The position numbers and the translations under genes were made by a program. A model generated the notes under the pieces. The model saw nothing but the letters and a program-made list of their open reading frames with translations. It had not been told where the DNA came from and did not search any database. Positions 36,066 through 45,060 of a DNA stretch of 64,000 nucleotides are shown piece by piece. Source of the stretch: Lysinibacillus alkalisoli. GTDB taxonomy: Bacteria > Bacillota > Bacilli > Bacillales_A > Planococcaceae. Where the stretch lies: the NCBI RefSeq assembly GCF_014643595.1, contig NZ_BMJT01000009.1, positions 62,001-126,000 on the forward strand. The letters are read 5' to 3'. How positions within the stretch are numbered: position 1 is the stretch's first letter; every line of letters begins with the position of its first letter.

Positions 36066-36300
36066 TAAAAAAAATCGCCCCTTTCTTAAAAGAAAGGGAC
36101 GAGAGATAATAAACTCCCGCGGTACCACCCAAATTAGTGACCACACTCAGCTTACATCTTTATCGCAGACTTACGGCATTAATTACTACTACTTCGTTAA
36201 TGCTAGCTCCAAGGCGAGTTCAATAATAGTTACTTATCAACTTTCACCAACCGTTGACTCTCTGCAAAGTACACATTATTTACTAGTCCTTTTCCTCGCT
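36066..36300 (-). promoter_or_regulatory. T-box leader (leucine) of leuS
   Basis: Read on the minus strand: stem I with AGCGAGGAAAAGGACTAG at the 5' side, specifier loop GAACTC with codon CTC (36216-36218, Leu), the conserved T-box GGGTGGTACCGCGG (about 36116-36130), and an intrinsic terminator (stem CGTCCCTTTCTT/AAGAAAGGGGCG plus eight T, 36067-36102). T-boxes sense uncharged tRNA; the specifier agrees with leuS. Confidence 0.95.
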
Positions 36301-36319
36301 ATATTTTCGTTATGCATTC

Positions 36320-36348
36320 ATTCTAATCGAGAAAAGTTAAGAGTGCAA
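36320..36348 (-). promoter_or_regulatory. leuS promoter
   Basis: Minus strand TTGCAC (36343-36348), 17 bp, TAGAAT (36320-36325), starting RNA just before the T-box stem I. It abuts the stop codon of the upstream MFS gene. Confidence 0.75.
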
Positions 36349-36349
36349 C

Positions 36350-37534
36350 TTATTTTGTAGTAGCTACTTGTTTTTTAAGCGGTCGGTCATATAACACACT
36401 CGGAATGATGGCCAATGCTAACACACCTACCATAAAAGTAATCATCAGCGTGAAACTGTAAGTCTCAACAAGAATACCACCAAGTAATGGACCAATCATA
36501 CGTCCTGTTGTTGCCGCACTATTTACTATACCTTGATAGAAACCTTGCTTCCCTTTAGGTGCTAGACGATTCGCAATAAGAGGTACTGCTGGCCAAAAGA
36601 ACATCTCACCTAATGTCAACACAACCATAGCAATAGCAAACATTGTAAAGTCTTCTGCATAACGCACAATAACAAAAGATACTAAGACAATAGCAATACC
36701 AAATACAAGTTGATGCTTTACTTTATTTTCCCAACGTCTTACTAGAGGCGCAATAAGAGGTTGCCCTAATACAATGAGTAATCCGTTGATTGTCCATAAC
36801 AAACTATATTCTTTTAACGTTAAACCAAGCTGCTGTGTATAAGAGGAAATTGTAGCACTCCATTGTGAATATGCTAACCATACTAACATCATGGATACAC
36901 AAACCGTCAACAAGGCATAAAGTGAAGCTCTATTATGGATCGGCTGGCTCTCAGATAATACAGAACGTGGCTTTTCACTATCTTCACCATCAACTAACCC
37001 TTTGTAAGTTGTAAGAGCAATGACAAAGAAAATCAGGAACATCACCAAATTAATCACAAATAAGTAATTAAAACTATAACTCGCTACAATACCAGCTAAA
37101 GCCGGTCCTACTGCCACACCAACATTTTGGGACAAATAAATCGCATTAAATGCACGCCTACCACCTTCTGGCCAGGCTGCGCCCGCCATAGCAAACATGC
37201 TCGGGAAAACAATCCCATTACTAAAACCTAATAAAGTTAAGAACCAAATGTATTGTGGCCAACCATGCCATAACGTCAAACAACCTATTGATATAATCGT
37301 ACAGGTAATCCCTATCATGATGGCACGATACCCACCTAAACGGTCAAATAAAAAACCACCGACTAAGTTTCCAATAACGCCAGCAGCTGAATTCAATGTA
37401 AGGGCTACACCTGCAATTACAAGTGATTTCCCTAAATGATCATGAATATAAATCGCATTTAATGGCCATAAAAAAGAGCCACCTGTGTTATTAACAAGCA
37501 TGCCAATAATTAAAAACCACATTTTTTTAGGCAA
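36350..37534 (-). CDS. MFS drug-type transporter (YttB-like)
   Basis: 394 residues, 12 membrane helices in two halves, with loop 2-3 motif GGFLFDRLGGYRAIM typical of drug:proton antiporters of the major facilitator superfamily. Similar to the YttB-type transporters in this region of Bacillus chromosomes. Substrate unknown. TTG start 37534 lies 9 nt behind GGGAGG. leuS lies downstream with its own promoter starting right at this gene's stop. Confidence 0.82.
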   Translation of the reverse strand: MPKKMWFLIIGMLVNNTGGSFLWPLNAIYIHDHLGKSLVIAGVALTLNSAAGVIGNLVGGFLFDRLGGYRAIMIGITCTIISIGCLTLWHGWPQYIWFLTLLGFSNGIVFPSMFAMAGAAWPEGGRRAFNAIYLSQNVGVAVGPALAGIVASYSFNYLFVINLVMFLIFFVIALTTYKGLVDGEDSEKPRSVLSESQPIHNRASLYALLTVCVSMMLVWLAYSQWSATISSYTQQLGLTLKEYSLLWTINGLLIVLGQPLIAPLVRRWENKVKHQLVFGIAIVLVSFVIVRYAEDFTMFAIAMVVLTLGEMFFWPAVPLIANRLAPKGKQGFYQGIVNSAATTGRMIGPLLGGILVETYSFTLMITFMVGVLALAIIPSVLYDRPLKKQVATTK

Positions 37535-37610
37535 ACTCTTGCGCCTCCCTTCTCCATCTCAATTCACAAAGTGTAAAGCTTAAATAATAAATATACAACC
37601 CCTAAAAACG

Positions 37611-37652
37611 AAAAAAACACAAAAGCATAATACATTTCTCAGGCCTTTGTGT
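37611..37652 (-). terminator. Terminator of the lysine-rich protein gene
   Basis: ACACAAAGGC pairs with GCTTTTGTGT (one G-T) over a long loop; seven T follow on the minus strand. Confidence 0.75.
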
Positions 37653-37660
37653 CTTATGGT

Positions 37661-38251
37661 TTATTTCTTAACATCCACCCATTTTAACGTTTTAGATTTT
37701 GTTATGGTAGTAACTACATACTTTGCTTCTGCCACTTGTTCAACATAAGGTGTACGTCTTTTTTTATAAGTTTTGTTATTGTACTCTTCTTCTACTTTAT
37801 TGGCACTATCAATCATATACATGCCTAATGAAACATCCCCCTTATCAAAAATCACCTGTGCATTCATTTTCGTTTGGGCAATATATTTACGCGCTTCCTT
37901 TGTAGTCTTCGCATATTTCACACGATGTTTTAAATGTTTACGCTCTTCATTAGCTAACTCTGCCTTCTTTTTTTCAACGGGGTTAAGTTCCGCTAGCTTT
38001 TTACGCTCACTTGCTGTCAAAGCCTCTCCTCTTGCTATTTTACGTAATGCCTGTCTTGCTTTCATTTTTTCTTTTAGCTCATCCATAGCATCAGCAGTAG
38101 TACTTCTTGGCAAGATACTTTTTTTATCTTGTGTTTTTTTAGGTTGCATCTTTTCAACCCTATTTTTTTCGGCTAATTTAGTAAAATCACGCACGCTATT
38201 TTTATTCATTTGCATGGCTACTTGTTGTGAAGCAGTGCCAAATATCATCAT
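37661..38251 (-). CDS. Uncharacterised lysine-rich protein
   Basis: About 196 residues, strongly basic, helical, with many Lys/Ala/Glu blocks (KEKMKARQALRKIARGEALTASERKKLAEL). No signal peptide or membrane helix is evident; the composition suggests nucleic-acid or surface binding, but I recognise no family. Upstream codons to 38281 precede the AAGGAG site, so ATG 38251 (8-nt spacing) is preferred. Own terminator, divergent from ytqA. Possibly lineage-specific. Confidence 0.7.
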   Translation of the reverse strand: MMIFGTASQQVAMQMNKNSVRDFTKLAEKNRVEKMQPKKTQDKKSILPRSTTADAMDELKEKMKARQALRKIARGEALTASERKKLAELNPVEKKKAELANEERKHLKHRVKYAKTTKEARKYIAQTKMNAQVIFDKGDVSLGMYMIDSANKVEEEYNNKTYKKRRTPYVEQVAEAKYVVTTITKSKTLKWVDVKK

Positions 38252-38372
38252 AATCATCGCTCCTTCGTCCCTCATTTGCATCCTTGCTTATTTTCTATAT
38301 CGGATTATATTGAAAAAGCTACAACAAATTGCTTTTATCGTGCTAAAATATACCGTTAGAGGAGTGAAAGTA

Positions 38373-39323
38373 ATGACAGAACAACAATTTCCATTTCCTT
38401 CAGATGGAAAAAGATATTATACATGGAATCGTTATTTACGTAATGAATTTGGACATAAAGTATTTAAAGTAGCGCTCGATGCGGGTTTTGATTGCCCTAA
38501 CCGAGATGGTACAGTTGCTTTTGGTGGTTGCACATTTTGTAGTGCTGCTGGGTCGGGTGATTTTGCAGGGGATCGGGTAGACCCTATTGATGTACAATTT
38601 GCGGAGATTAAAGGAAAGATGCAACAAAAGTGGAAAGATGGTAAAACGATGGCCTACTTTCAAGCCTATACAAATACACATGCTCCCCTTCCCATATTAA
38701 AAGAAAAATTTGAAGCGGCTCTAGCACAAGAGGGCGTGATGGGATTATCGATTGCAACTCGCCCTGATTGTTTACCTGACGATGTTGTTGAGTATTTAGC
38801 GGAATTGAATGAGCGAACATTTTTATGGGTAGAGCTTGGTTTACAAACCGTACATGAAAAAACAGCAACACTCATCAATCGTGCACACGATTATCAAACT
38901 TATATTGAAGGTGTTGAAAAGCTACGCAAACATAATATTCGTGTTTGTTCCCATATTATTAATGGGCTTCCACTTGAAGATTACGACATGATGATGGCAA
39001 CAGCTAAAGCCGTAGCACAACTTGATGTACAAGGGATTAAAATCCATTTACTACACTTATTAAAAGGAACTCCTATGGTTAAACAATATGAAAAAGGGAT
39101 GCTAGCATTTTTAGATAAGGATGCTTACATTCAACTTGTCGCAGACCAACTTGAAATCTTACCTCCTGAAATGATCATCCATCGTATTACAGGTGACGGT
39201 CCTATTGACTTAATGATTGGACCGATGTGGAGTGTGAATAAGTGGGAGGTTTTAAATGGTATTGATGCGGAACTTGAGCGTCGTGGGAGTTGGCAAGGCA
39301 AAAAATATGAGGTCTCACAATGA
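38373..39323 (+). CDS. ytqA: YtqA, radical SAM protein
   Basis: 316-residue radical SAM enzyme of the YhcC/YtqA type. The iron-sulfur cysteines lie in CPNRDGTVAFGGCTFC (about 35-50); RPDCLPDDVVEYLAELNER and WVELGLQTVHEKTATLINR follow. The reaction is unknown; the family is often paired with the methylase YtqB. Start ATG 38373 behind GAGGAGTGA; longer upstream reading has no coding character. It overlaps ytqB by 4 bp (ATGA). Confidence 0.92.
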   Translation: MTEQQFPFPSDGKRYYTWNRYLRNEFGHKVFKVALDAGFDCPNRDGTVAFGGCTFCSAAGSGDFAGDRVDPIDVQFAEIKGKMQQKWKDGKTMAYFQAYTNTHAPLPILKEKFEAALAQEGVMGLSIATRPDCLPDDVVEYLAELNERTFLWVELGLQTVHEKTATLINRAHDYQTYIEGVEKLRKHNIRVCSHIINGLPLEDYDMMMATAKAVAQLDVQGIKIHLLHLLKGTPMVKQYEKGMLAFLDKDAYIQLVADQLEILPPEMIIHRITGDGPIDLMIGPMWSVNKWEVLNGIDAELERRGSWQGKKYEVSQ

Positions 39324-39886
39324 AACTTGAACGTGTCTTGCAATATGCTAAAACATTACTTACCCAAACTATAGAAGAAGGCGCTACAGTTATTGATGCA
39401 ACGGCTGGTAATGGGCATGATACTTTATTTTTAGCTAAGTTAGTTGGCAATACAGGGCATGTGTATGCCTTTGATATTCAACAACAAGCCTTAGACCACA
39501 CAAAAGAACGACTAGGATCCTATGCTTCACGTGTCACATTAATCAACGATGGACATGAAATGGTAACAAACTATGTTGCACAACCTATTGATGCAGCCAT
39601 CTTTAATCTAGGTTACTTACCTGGGGGTGACCATTCCATTGTTACAATAGCAACTACTACCATTGAAGCTATCGACCGTATGCTTGATTTATTAATCGTT
39701 GGCGGGATTATTATTCTTGTCATCTATCATGGGCATGCTGGTGGTGCAACTGAAAGAGATGCCATCATTCAACATGTTAGCCAGTATGATCAAAAATACG
39801 TTCATGTGTTGCAATACCAATTCTTAAATCAAAAAAATACACCGCCCTTCATCATTGCATTAGAAAAAGTCAAAGCTTTTTCTTAA
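39320..39886 (+). CDS. ytqB: YtqB, class I SAM-dependent methyltransferase
   Basis: 188 residues with a class I methyltransferase fold: VIDATAGNGHDTLFLAKLVG (SAM site, about 23-42), VYAFDIQQQAL, NLGYLPGGDHSI, then IILVIYHGHAGG. The YtqB family is labelled rRNA or small-molecule methylase without firm substrate. ATG 39320 overlaps the ytqA stop. A strong hairpin follows the stop codon. Confidence 0.9.
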   Translation: MKLERVLQYAKTLLTQTIEEGATVIDATAGNGHDTLFLAKLVGNTGHVYAFDIQQQALDHTKERLGSYASRVTLINDGHEMVTNYVAQPIDAAIFNLGYLPGGDHSIVTIATTTIEAIDRMLDLLIVGGIIILVIYHGHAGGATERDAIIQHVSQYDQKYVHVLQYQFLNQKNTPPFIIALEKVKAFS

Positions 39887-39890
39887 TATT

Positions 39891-39938
39891 ACCTACAAAG
39901 TACGCCTGGAAAATACTTTTCAAGCGTACTTTGTAGGT
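39891..39938. repeat. 48-bp near-perfect hairpin between convergent genes
   Basis: ACCTACAAAGTACGC (39891-39905) has an exact inverse at 39924-39938, plus partial pairing inside. No T-tract on either side, which is unusual for a terminator; it may still stop or process both transcripts. Confidence 0.6.
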
Positions 39939-39948
39939 TACCTCCTAT

Positions 39949-40242
39949 TTATTCTATGCGTTCAACTGACAACGTAGTAATTTGAGCAGGGAAAGACTCT
40001 TTAATTTCACCATCATAACCTACCTTTATTTGATCACCCACTTCAAATTGTGTCTGTTTATTAACGGAAAGATCCACCACAATCTCCCCTAAATCGCTAC
40101 TGACAATAGCTAAATCACCATCTATTTGCATAATACTGGCTTCAAAAAAGAGCGCTTTTTGTGGGGTATCTGGATTATCATTTGTACAAGCTGTCACAAA
40201 AAACAGACAAACACCTATTACAATTACCACTTTTTTATACAT
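39949..40242 (-). CDS. Small lipoprotein, DUF3221-like
   Basis: 97 residues. N-terminal MYKKVVIVIGVCLFFVTAC is a lipoprotein signal with lipobox FVTAC (Cys19), so the protein is anchored on the outer face of the membrane. The rest (ASIMQIDGDLAIVSSDLGEIVVDLSV ... IKVGYDGEIKESFPAQI) looks like the small beta barrel of DUF3221 proteins, whose role is unknown. Single gene. Confidence 0.75.
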   Translation of the reverse strand: MYKKVVIVIGVCLFFVTACTNDNPDTPQKALFFEASIMQIDGDLAIVSSDLGEIVVDLSVNKQTQFEVGDQIKVGYDGEIKESFPAQITTLSVERIE

Positions 40243-40281
40243 CTACGACCATCTCCCTATCATGTTTTAATGCATTCATGT

Positions 40282-40337
40282 AAAAAGGAATTATCACCAA
40301 TATAACGTAGTAGCGTTACACTTGTTGATAATTCCTT
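40282..40337 (-). terminator. Terminator of the AGCS symporter gene
   Basis: Long stem GGAATTATCA/TGATAATTCC with inner TAACG/CGTTA; five T follow on the minus strand. Confidence 0.8.
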
Positions 40338-40352
40338 CATTACATCAATGAT

Positions 40353-41804
40353 TTATTTTTTTTGATTGCGTTGCACCCAGAAATCTGCTTTTTGAATACC
40401 TAATGCTTGTGGGTCAAATTGCGGGTCAATCCCTTGTTTTCGTTGACGCTCATAATCTTTTAAAGCAATAATGGCTGGTTTTGATAATAACAACATCCCA
40501 ATAATATTTACCCATACCATCATGCCAAGACCAATATCACCAATCAACCATGCCGTTTGTGCTGTACGTACCGACCCAAAATAGGCCGCTGCTAACACGA
40601 TGATTTTAACAAAGAACACACCTTTTCCTTGTGCTTTACCACGCATTAAATAGGCAACATTTGTTTCTGAAATATAGTAATAAGACATAATTGTCGTAAA
40701 TGCAAAGAAAAATAGCGCAATTGCGACAAATGCAGAGCCAAAACCATGTAATGATGTAAAAGCGCTATCTACAGCAATCTGTGTATACTCTGTATACGAG
40801 TGACCTGGTACATGTTCAACAATGTAAGGACCTGACTCATTGCCTTCTTGTACATTATAAGTCCCCATAAATAAAATCATAAACGCGGTAGCCGAACATA
40901 CAAGCAACGTATCAATATAAACTGAAAATGACTGTACTAAACCTTGTTTAACAGGATGAGATACCTCTGCTGCTGCTGCAGGATGTGCGCCGTTACCTTG
41001 ACCTGCCTCATTAGAAAAGATGGCACGTTTTACACCCCATGCAATAGCGGAACCAATCAAACCACCAAATGTTGCATCTACACTAAATGCGCTACGTACA
41101 ATTAAACCAAACACAGCAGGCACTTCTGATATATTCATCGCAATAATAACTAATGCTAATAAAATATAAGCAATCGCCATAAATGGCACAATTAATGTAG
41201 CAGCTTTTGCAATACGTCGCACACCACCAATAATGATAAAACCTAATACAAGTACAAGTACAATTCCAGTAATTGCTGGTGTAATACCAAACGCATTTTT
41301 AGTAGCACTAGCAATAGCATTTGCTTGTACGCCTGTCATTAACATAGCTGTAGCAATAATAGCTGTAAAAGCAAAAATCATGCCAAACCATCGTTGACCC
41401 GTACCCTTTTCGATATAATAGGCTGGCCCTCCACGATAGACACCGTTATTTTCTTCTTTATAAATTTGTGCTAATGTCGATTCCACAAATGCAGTGGCAG
41501 CCCCAATAAATGCTGTAACCCACATCCAAAAGATAGCACCTGGCCCCCCAAAAGCAATAGCTGTCGCGGTACCAACAATGTTACCTGTACCCACACGACC
41601 TGATAACGCAAGTGATAAAGCCTCAAAAGAAGAGATGCCAGAGTCTGATTTTTCACCAGCAAACATTAACTTCACACTATCTTTAACTAATCTTACTTGA
41701 ACAAACCGTGTAATAATTGTGTACATTAAGCCAATTACTAAAATACCATAAATTAAAATAGGCCCCCATAATGCATCATAAATCGTTGTTAAAAAACTTT
41801 CCAT
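40353..41804 (-). CDS. alsT: Sodium:alanine/glycine symporter, AGCS family (AlsT-like)
   Basis: 483-residue membrane transporter, about 11 helices. AGCS signatures: LSGRVGTGNIVGTATAIAFGGPGAIFWMW (about 68-96) and the C-half AIFSNEAGQGNGAHPAAAA. These proteins import alanine or glycine with sodium. ATG lies behind AGGGGGGGCTTAG. Single gene with own terminator. Family assignment is firm; the orthology to B. subtilis alsT is by similarity only. Confidence 0.88.
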   Translation of the reverse strand: MESFLTTIYDALWGPILIYGILVIGLMYTIITRFVQVRLVKDSVKLMFAGEKSDSGISSFEALSLALSGRVGTGNIVGTATAIAFGGPGAIFWMWVTAFIGAATAFVESTLAQIYKEENNGVYRGGPAYYIEKGTGQRWFGMIFAFTAIIATAMLMTGVQANAIASATKNAFGITPAITGIVLVLVLGFIIIGGVRRIAKAATLIVPFMAIAYILLALVIIAMNISEVPAVFGLIVRSAFSVDATFGGLIGSAIAWGVKRAIFSNEAGQGNGAHPAAAAEVSHPVKQGLVQSFSVYIDTLLVCSATAFMILFMGTYNVQEGNESGPYIVEHVPGHSYTEYTQIAVDSAFTSLHGFGSAFVAIALFFFAFTTIMSYYYISETNVAYLMRGKAQGKGVFFVKIIVLAAAYFGSVRTAQTAWLIGDIGLGMMVWVNIIGMLLLSKPAIIALKDYERQRKQGIDPQFDPQALGIQKADFWVQRNQKK

Positions 41805-41828
41805 CTAAGCCCCCCCTTTGCTTATCCT

Positions 41829-42632
41829 TTATTTTACAATATAACCGATCGAGCGTAAAACGTTTCTAATATAATCCATCATAAATAGGAATATACTGTC
41901 GCGCTCTGTCTCTTGGAATAAGCTATGCGAACAGTTTGGCCATTCTTTCAAATGCATTTCAGCTACCTTTTGTTGATATAGCCATTTTTTAGCTGCCGCT
42001 AATTCTATGATCTCATCATTTTCCCCTGTCATCACTAAAATCGGAACATTCGGGAATTTATAAGACATTAGTGTTGTAATATCGCGCTGTAGTAGTTGCA
42101 ATTCGCGATACCATTTCACTGAAACGGTTGTATTATACGGAATGTCTTCCATTAAAGTATGCACTTTCTCTACATCCTTTGTTAACATCGTCGGTTCAAT
42201 TTCATGTGTGATCTTCACACTGGCTGTTAATGCGCTTAAACTTGTTAAAGCACTTGCCATTTTACCAGGTTGCAAGGCTAGTTGTAGCCATGGTGATGTA
42301 AAAACAACGCCTGCAACAGGAAAACCTTTACGCAATGCATGTATAGCTAATACTGCTCCTAAACCATGCGCAATAATAAATACGGGTAAATCATAGGAGA
42401 ATGCCGTTTTCAATAAATTTTGTACATGTTGGTCATACCGCTCAAAACTCTCATCGTGTGCATGTAATTTTCGATTTAACTCCCCGTGACCAGGTAAGTC
42501 ACCAGCAAGTACATGGTAGCCTTCTCCTCTTAATTGTTCAATTAACCAAGCATACCAGCCATGGTGTTCATAAGCACTGTGTATAATGGCAATGACAGCT
42601 CTCGGCTGACCTTCTGCCTCCCACTTCCACAT
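41829..42632 (-). CDS. YtpA-like alpha/beta hydrolase lacking the nucleophilic serine
   Basis: 267 residues, closely patterned on B. subtilis YtpA, a monoacylglycerol-lipase/lysophospholipase-like protein (MWKWEAEG, IIHSAYEHHGWYAWLIE, GDLPGHG, VKWYRELQLL). The nucleophile elbow, normally GHSMGG, reads AHGLGA: residue 90 is Gly (codon GGT), not Ser. The oxyanion HG near residue 18 is HS. Asp206 and His236 of the triad remain. It is thus probably inactive as a serine hydrolase or has a different role. ATG follows AAGGAGG. Divergent from ytoA, as in Bacillus. Confidence 0.82.
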   Translation of the reverse strand: MWKWEAEGQPRAVIAIIHSAYEHHGWYAWLIEQLRGEGYHVLAGDLPGHGELNRKLHAHDESFERYDQHVQNLLKTAFSYDLPVFIIAHGLGAVLAIHALRKGFPVAGVVFTSPWLQLALQPGKMASALTSLSALTASVKITHEIEPTMLTKDVEKVHTLMEDIPYNTTVSVKWYRELQLLQRDITTLMSYKFPNVPILVMTGENDEIIELAAAKKWLYQQKVAEMHLKEWPNCSHSLFQETERDSIFLFMMDYIRNVLRSIGYIVK

Positions 42633-42765
42633 AGCTGAACCTCCTTTAAATTGCAGTTCTATTTTCCATTATAACGAACATCTTATCAAATAGTCATTTA
42701 CTATTTGCTTTCACTAAAGTGTTTGATACGATTAATCTATTAACAAAGGAAATGGGGAGAGTATT

Positions 42766-43284
42766 GTGATTTATCCATATCAAGATAAACAGCCAAAGAT
42801 TGACCCTTCTGTGTTTATTGCAGATTACGCTACAATAACAGGAGATGTAACTATTGAAGCAGAAACGACAATTTGGTTTAATACCGTAATTCGGGGCGAT
42901 GTTTCACCTACTAAAATCGGTAAACGTGTCAGCATTCAAGATAATTGTTGCCTACATCAAAGTCCGAGTTACCCACTTATTATTGAGGATGAGGTAACTG
43001 TTGGTCATCAAGTTACATTGCATAGTTGTACGATTCGTAACCATGCATTAATTGGGATGGGCTCTATCATATTAGACGGCGCTGAGATTGGTGAGGGTGC
43101 ATTTATTGGTGCAGGGAGTCTTGTTCCTCCTGGAAAAGTAATACCTCCCCATTGTTTAGCGATGGGGCGACCAGCAAAAGTCGTGCGTGAATTAAATGAA
43201 ACGGATAAAAAAGATATGGCACGCATTGTACGTGAATATGTTGAAAAAGGAAAATATTATAAAACACTACAACATAACAAGTAA
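42766..43284 (+). CDS. ytoA: YtoA, gamma-carbonic-anhydrase-like left-handed beta-helix protein
   Basis: 172 residues with hexapeptide repeats forming a left-handed beta helix (VFIADYATITGDVTIEAETTIWFNTVIRGD ... IGMGSIILDGAEIGEGAFIGAGSLV). The zinc histidines are visible in DNCCLHQSP, VGHQVTLHSC. YrdA/YtoA proteins resemble gamma carbonic anhydrases, with activity often unproven. GTG start 42766 behind GGGGAG (6 nt). Single gene ending in a bidirectional terminator. Confidence 0.9.
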   Translation: MIYPYQDKQPKIDPSVFIADYATITGDVTIEAETTIWFNTVIRGDVSPTKIGKRVSIQDNCCLHQSPSYPLIIEDEVTVGHQVTLHSCTIRNHALIGMGSIILDGAEIGEGAFIGAGSLVPPGKVIPPHCLAMGRPAKVVRELNETDKKDMARIVREYVEKGKYYKTLQHNK

Positions 43285-43316
43285 AAGGGAATAACAAAGC
43301 TTTTTCATAACCATAT

Positions 43317-43350
43317 AAAAAAGAAGTTGCCTAGGCAACTTCCTTTTTAT
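43317..43350. terminator. Bidirectional terminator between ytoA and metK
   Basis: AAGAAGTTGCC and GGCAACTTCC form a compact stem centred on CCTAGG, with A and T runs outside. Confidence 0.85.
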
Positions 43351-43385
43351 GTGACTAAGATGATACGTATCTTGGTCTCTCTTAT

Positions 43386-44588
43386 TTATTTTACTAATGC
43401 TGCTTTTTCTTTCAATACAGCTGCAATCGCTGTGTCCTCCCATGGTAACGCAATATCTGTACGACCAAAGTGTCCATAAGCAGCGGTTTGTTTGTAAATC
43501 GGGCGACGTAAATCAAGCATCTTAATAATACCTGCTGGGCGTAAATCAAATAACTCGCGTACCCAGGTAACTAATTCGCTTTCTGCAACTTTACCTGTAC
43601 CAAATGTATCAACAGCAATCGATACGGGTTGAGCAACGCCAATTGCGTAAGCTAACTGCACTTCTGCACGGTCTGCTAAACCTGCAGCCACAATATTTTT
43701 AGCCACATAGCGAGCAGCATAAGCAGCTGAACGGTCTACTTTTGTTGCATCCTTACCAGAGAAAGCACCGCCACCATGACGCGCATAACCACCATAAGTA
43801 TCTACAATAATTTTACGACCTGTTAAACCAGCATCACCTTTAGGCCCGCCAATTACAAAACGTCCTGTAGGGTTGATGAAATATTTAGTAGCGTCATCTA
43901 ATAATGCTTCAGGCACGATTGGTGCAATGACAACACGTTTTAAATCAGCTTGAATTTGCTCTAATGTCACAGCCTCATCATGTTGTGTAGAAATAACAAT
44001 CGTGTCAACGCGCACAGGGATATTATGTTCATCATACTCAACGGTAACTTGTGTTTTACCATCCGGACGTAAGTAAGCCAGTTCACCTGATTTACGCACT
44101 TCAGTTAGACGACGTGCCAACTGGTGTGCTAATGAAATAGGTAAAGGCATAAGCTCTTTTGTTTCATTACATGCATAACCAAACATTAAGCCTTGGTCTC
44201 CCGCGCCAATCGCTTCTATTTCCTCATCTGTCATAGCGCCTTCTCGTGCTTCAAGTGCTTGGTCAACACCTTGTGCGATATCTGGAGACTGTTCACCAAT
44301 CGCTGTTAATACAGCTAAGTTTTCCGCATCAAAGCCATACTTGCCACGCGTATAGCCAATCTCTTTTACAGTGTCACGTACAACACCTTGAATATCCACA
44401 TAAGTGGATGTCGTAATCTCACCTGCTACTAATACTAAACCTGTAGTAACCGTTGTTTCACATGCTACCCGTGCATTAGGGTCCTTTGCTAAAATAGCGT
44501 CTAAAATACCATCTGAAATTTGATCACAAATTTTATCTGGATGACCTTCTGTAACACTTTCAGATGTAAATAGGCGACGTTTTGTCAT
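43386..44588 (-). CDS. metK: S-adenosylmethionine synthase
   Basis: MetK makes S-adenosylmethionine from methionine and ATP. 400 residues; motifs [20 protein letters not shown] (8-27), [12 protein letters not shown] (the GDQG loop, about 127-138), and [19 protein letters not shown] (about 272-290) are diagnostic. ATG follows AGGAGGAAACAATT. Expression is controlled by a SAM-I riboswitch in the 5' leader; pckA is divergent, as in B. subtilis. Confidence 0.97.
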   Translation of the reverse strand: MTKRRLFTSESVTEGHPDKICDQISDGILDAILAKDPNARVACETTVTTGLVLVAGEITTSTYVDIQGVVRDTVKEIGYTRGKYGFDAENLAVLTAIGEQSPDIAQGVDQALEAREGAMTDEEIEAIGAGDQGLMFGYACNETKELMPLPISLAHQLARRLTEVRKSGELAYLRPDGKTQVTVEYDEHNIPVRVDTIVISTQHDEAVTLEQIQADLKRVVIAPIVPEALLDDATKYFINPTGRFVIGGPKGDAGLTGRKIIVDTYGGYARHGGGAFSGKDATKVDRSAAYAARYVAKNIVAAGLADRAEVQLAYAIGVAQPVSIAVDTFGTGKVAESELVTWVRELFDLRPAGIIKMLDLRRPIYKQTAAYGHFGRTDIALPWEDTAIAAVLKEKAALVK

Positions 44589-44754
44589 AATTGTTTCCTC
44601 CTAGTATGTTTGCGATGATCGCATTGATACGGTACTCTTCCCATGTTCGTTTTTTTAAACGATAAAGCCGCTAACTGCTTTAAACACAAGGAATATAGAA
44701 AGGTACTTTAATAAGGAAAATCTATATTAGGTACTTATTAAAATGTTGTAGAAA
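44589..44754 (-). other. metK leader between riboswitch and start
   Basis: About 165 nt with no gene. It contains TTTAATAAG/CTTATTAAA arms (about 44710-44743) that could form a second hairpin, and two copies of AAGTACCT. No T-run follows; no other function visible. Confidence 0.4.
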
Positions 44755-44943
44755 CAAAAAAAACCTTTACTCACCAATAAAAAGTGAGGAAAGGAGTTAA
44801 CGTTCGGTATCCTTTCACTCTTATCGTTCAAGGGCAATTCCCTTGCATTCAGATTAAGCACCAACACCTTATATATACATATAATGCAGGTTGCCGGGTT
44901 TCATAGGGCCTGACCCTCCACCAGCTCGGGATAAGAGTATCCG
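44755..44943 (-). promoter_or_regulatory. SAM-I (S-box) riboswitch of metK
   Basis: Minus strand: P1 CTCTTATC (about 44931-44938) pairs with GATAAGAG; between them GAGCTGGTGGAGGG, GGCCCTATGAAACCCGGCAACC and AAGGTGTTGGTGCTTAATC are the conserved S-box blocks. Then comes a terminator (stem CCTTTCCTCAC/GTGAGTAAAGG plus eight T, 44755-44800). SAM binding favours termination (known for the class). Confidence 0.97.
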
Positions 44944-44953
44944 TTCGCATATC

Positions 44954-44982
44954 ATGTTACGAAATATATGCGTTAAAGTCAA
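44954..44982 (-). promoter_or_regulatory. metK promoter
   Basis: Minus strand TTGACT (44977-44982), 17 bp, TAACAT (44954-44959), starting RNA just before riboswitch P1. Confidence 0.75.
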
Positions 44983-45060
44983 ATATTTTTTGTCTATTTT
45001 TCGAAATAGAGAACTTTTGCAAAAATTAATCGTATAATTAGTATAGATTATTTAAGTAAA

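Noticed and set aside
36066-36300. leuS leader as something novel
   Set aside because: It is a standard leucine T-box with CTC specifier and terminator; well-known class.
37773-38372. A 200-codon upstream extension of ytqA
   Set aside because: It lies antisense to the lysine-rich gene, lacks similarity to YtqA, and a strong ribosome site marks ATG 38373 as the start.
44755-44943. metK leader as something novel
   Set aside because: All conserved SAM-I blocks and the terminator are present; well-known class.
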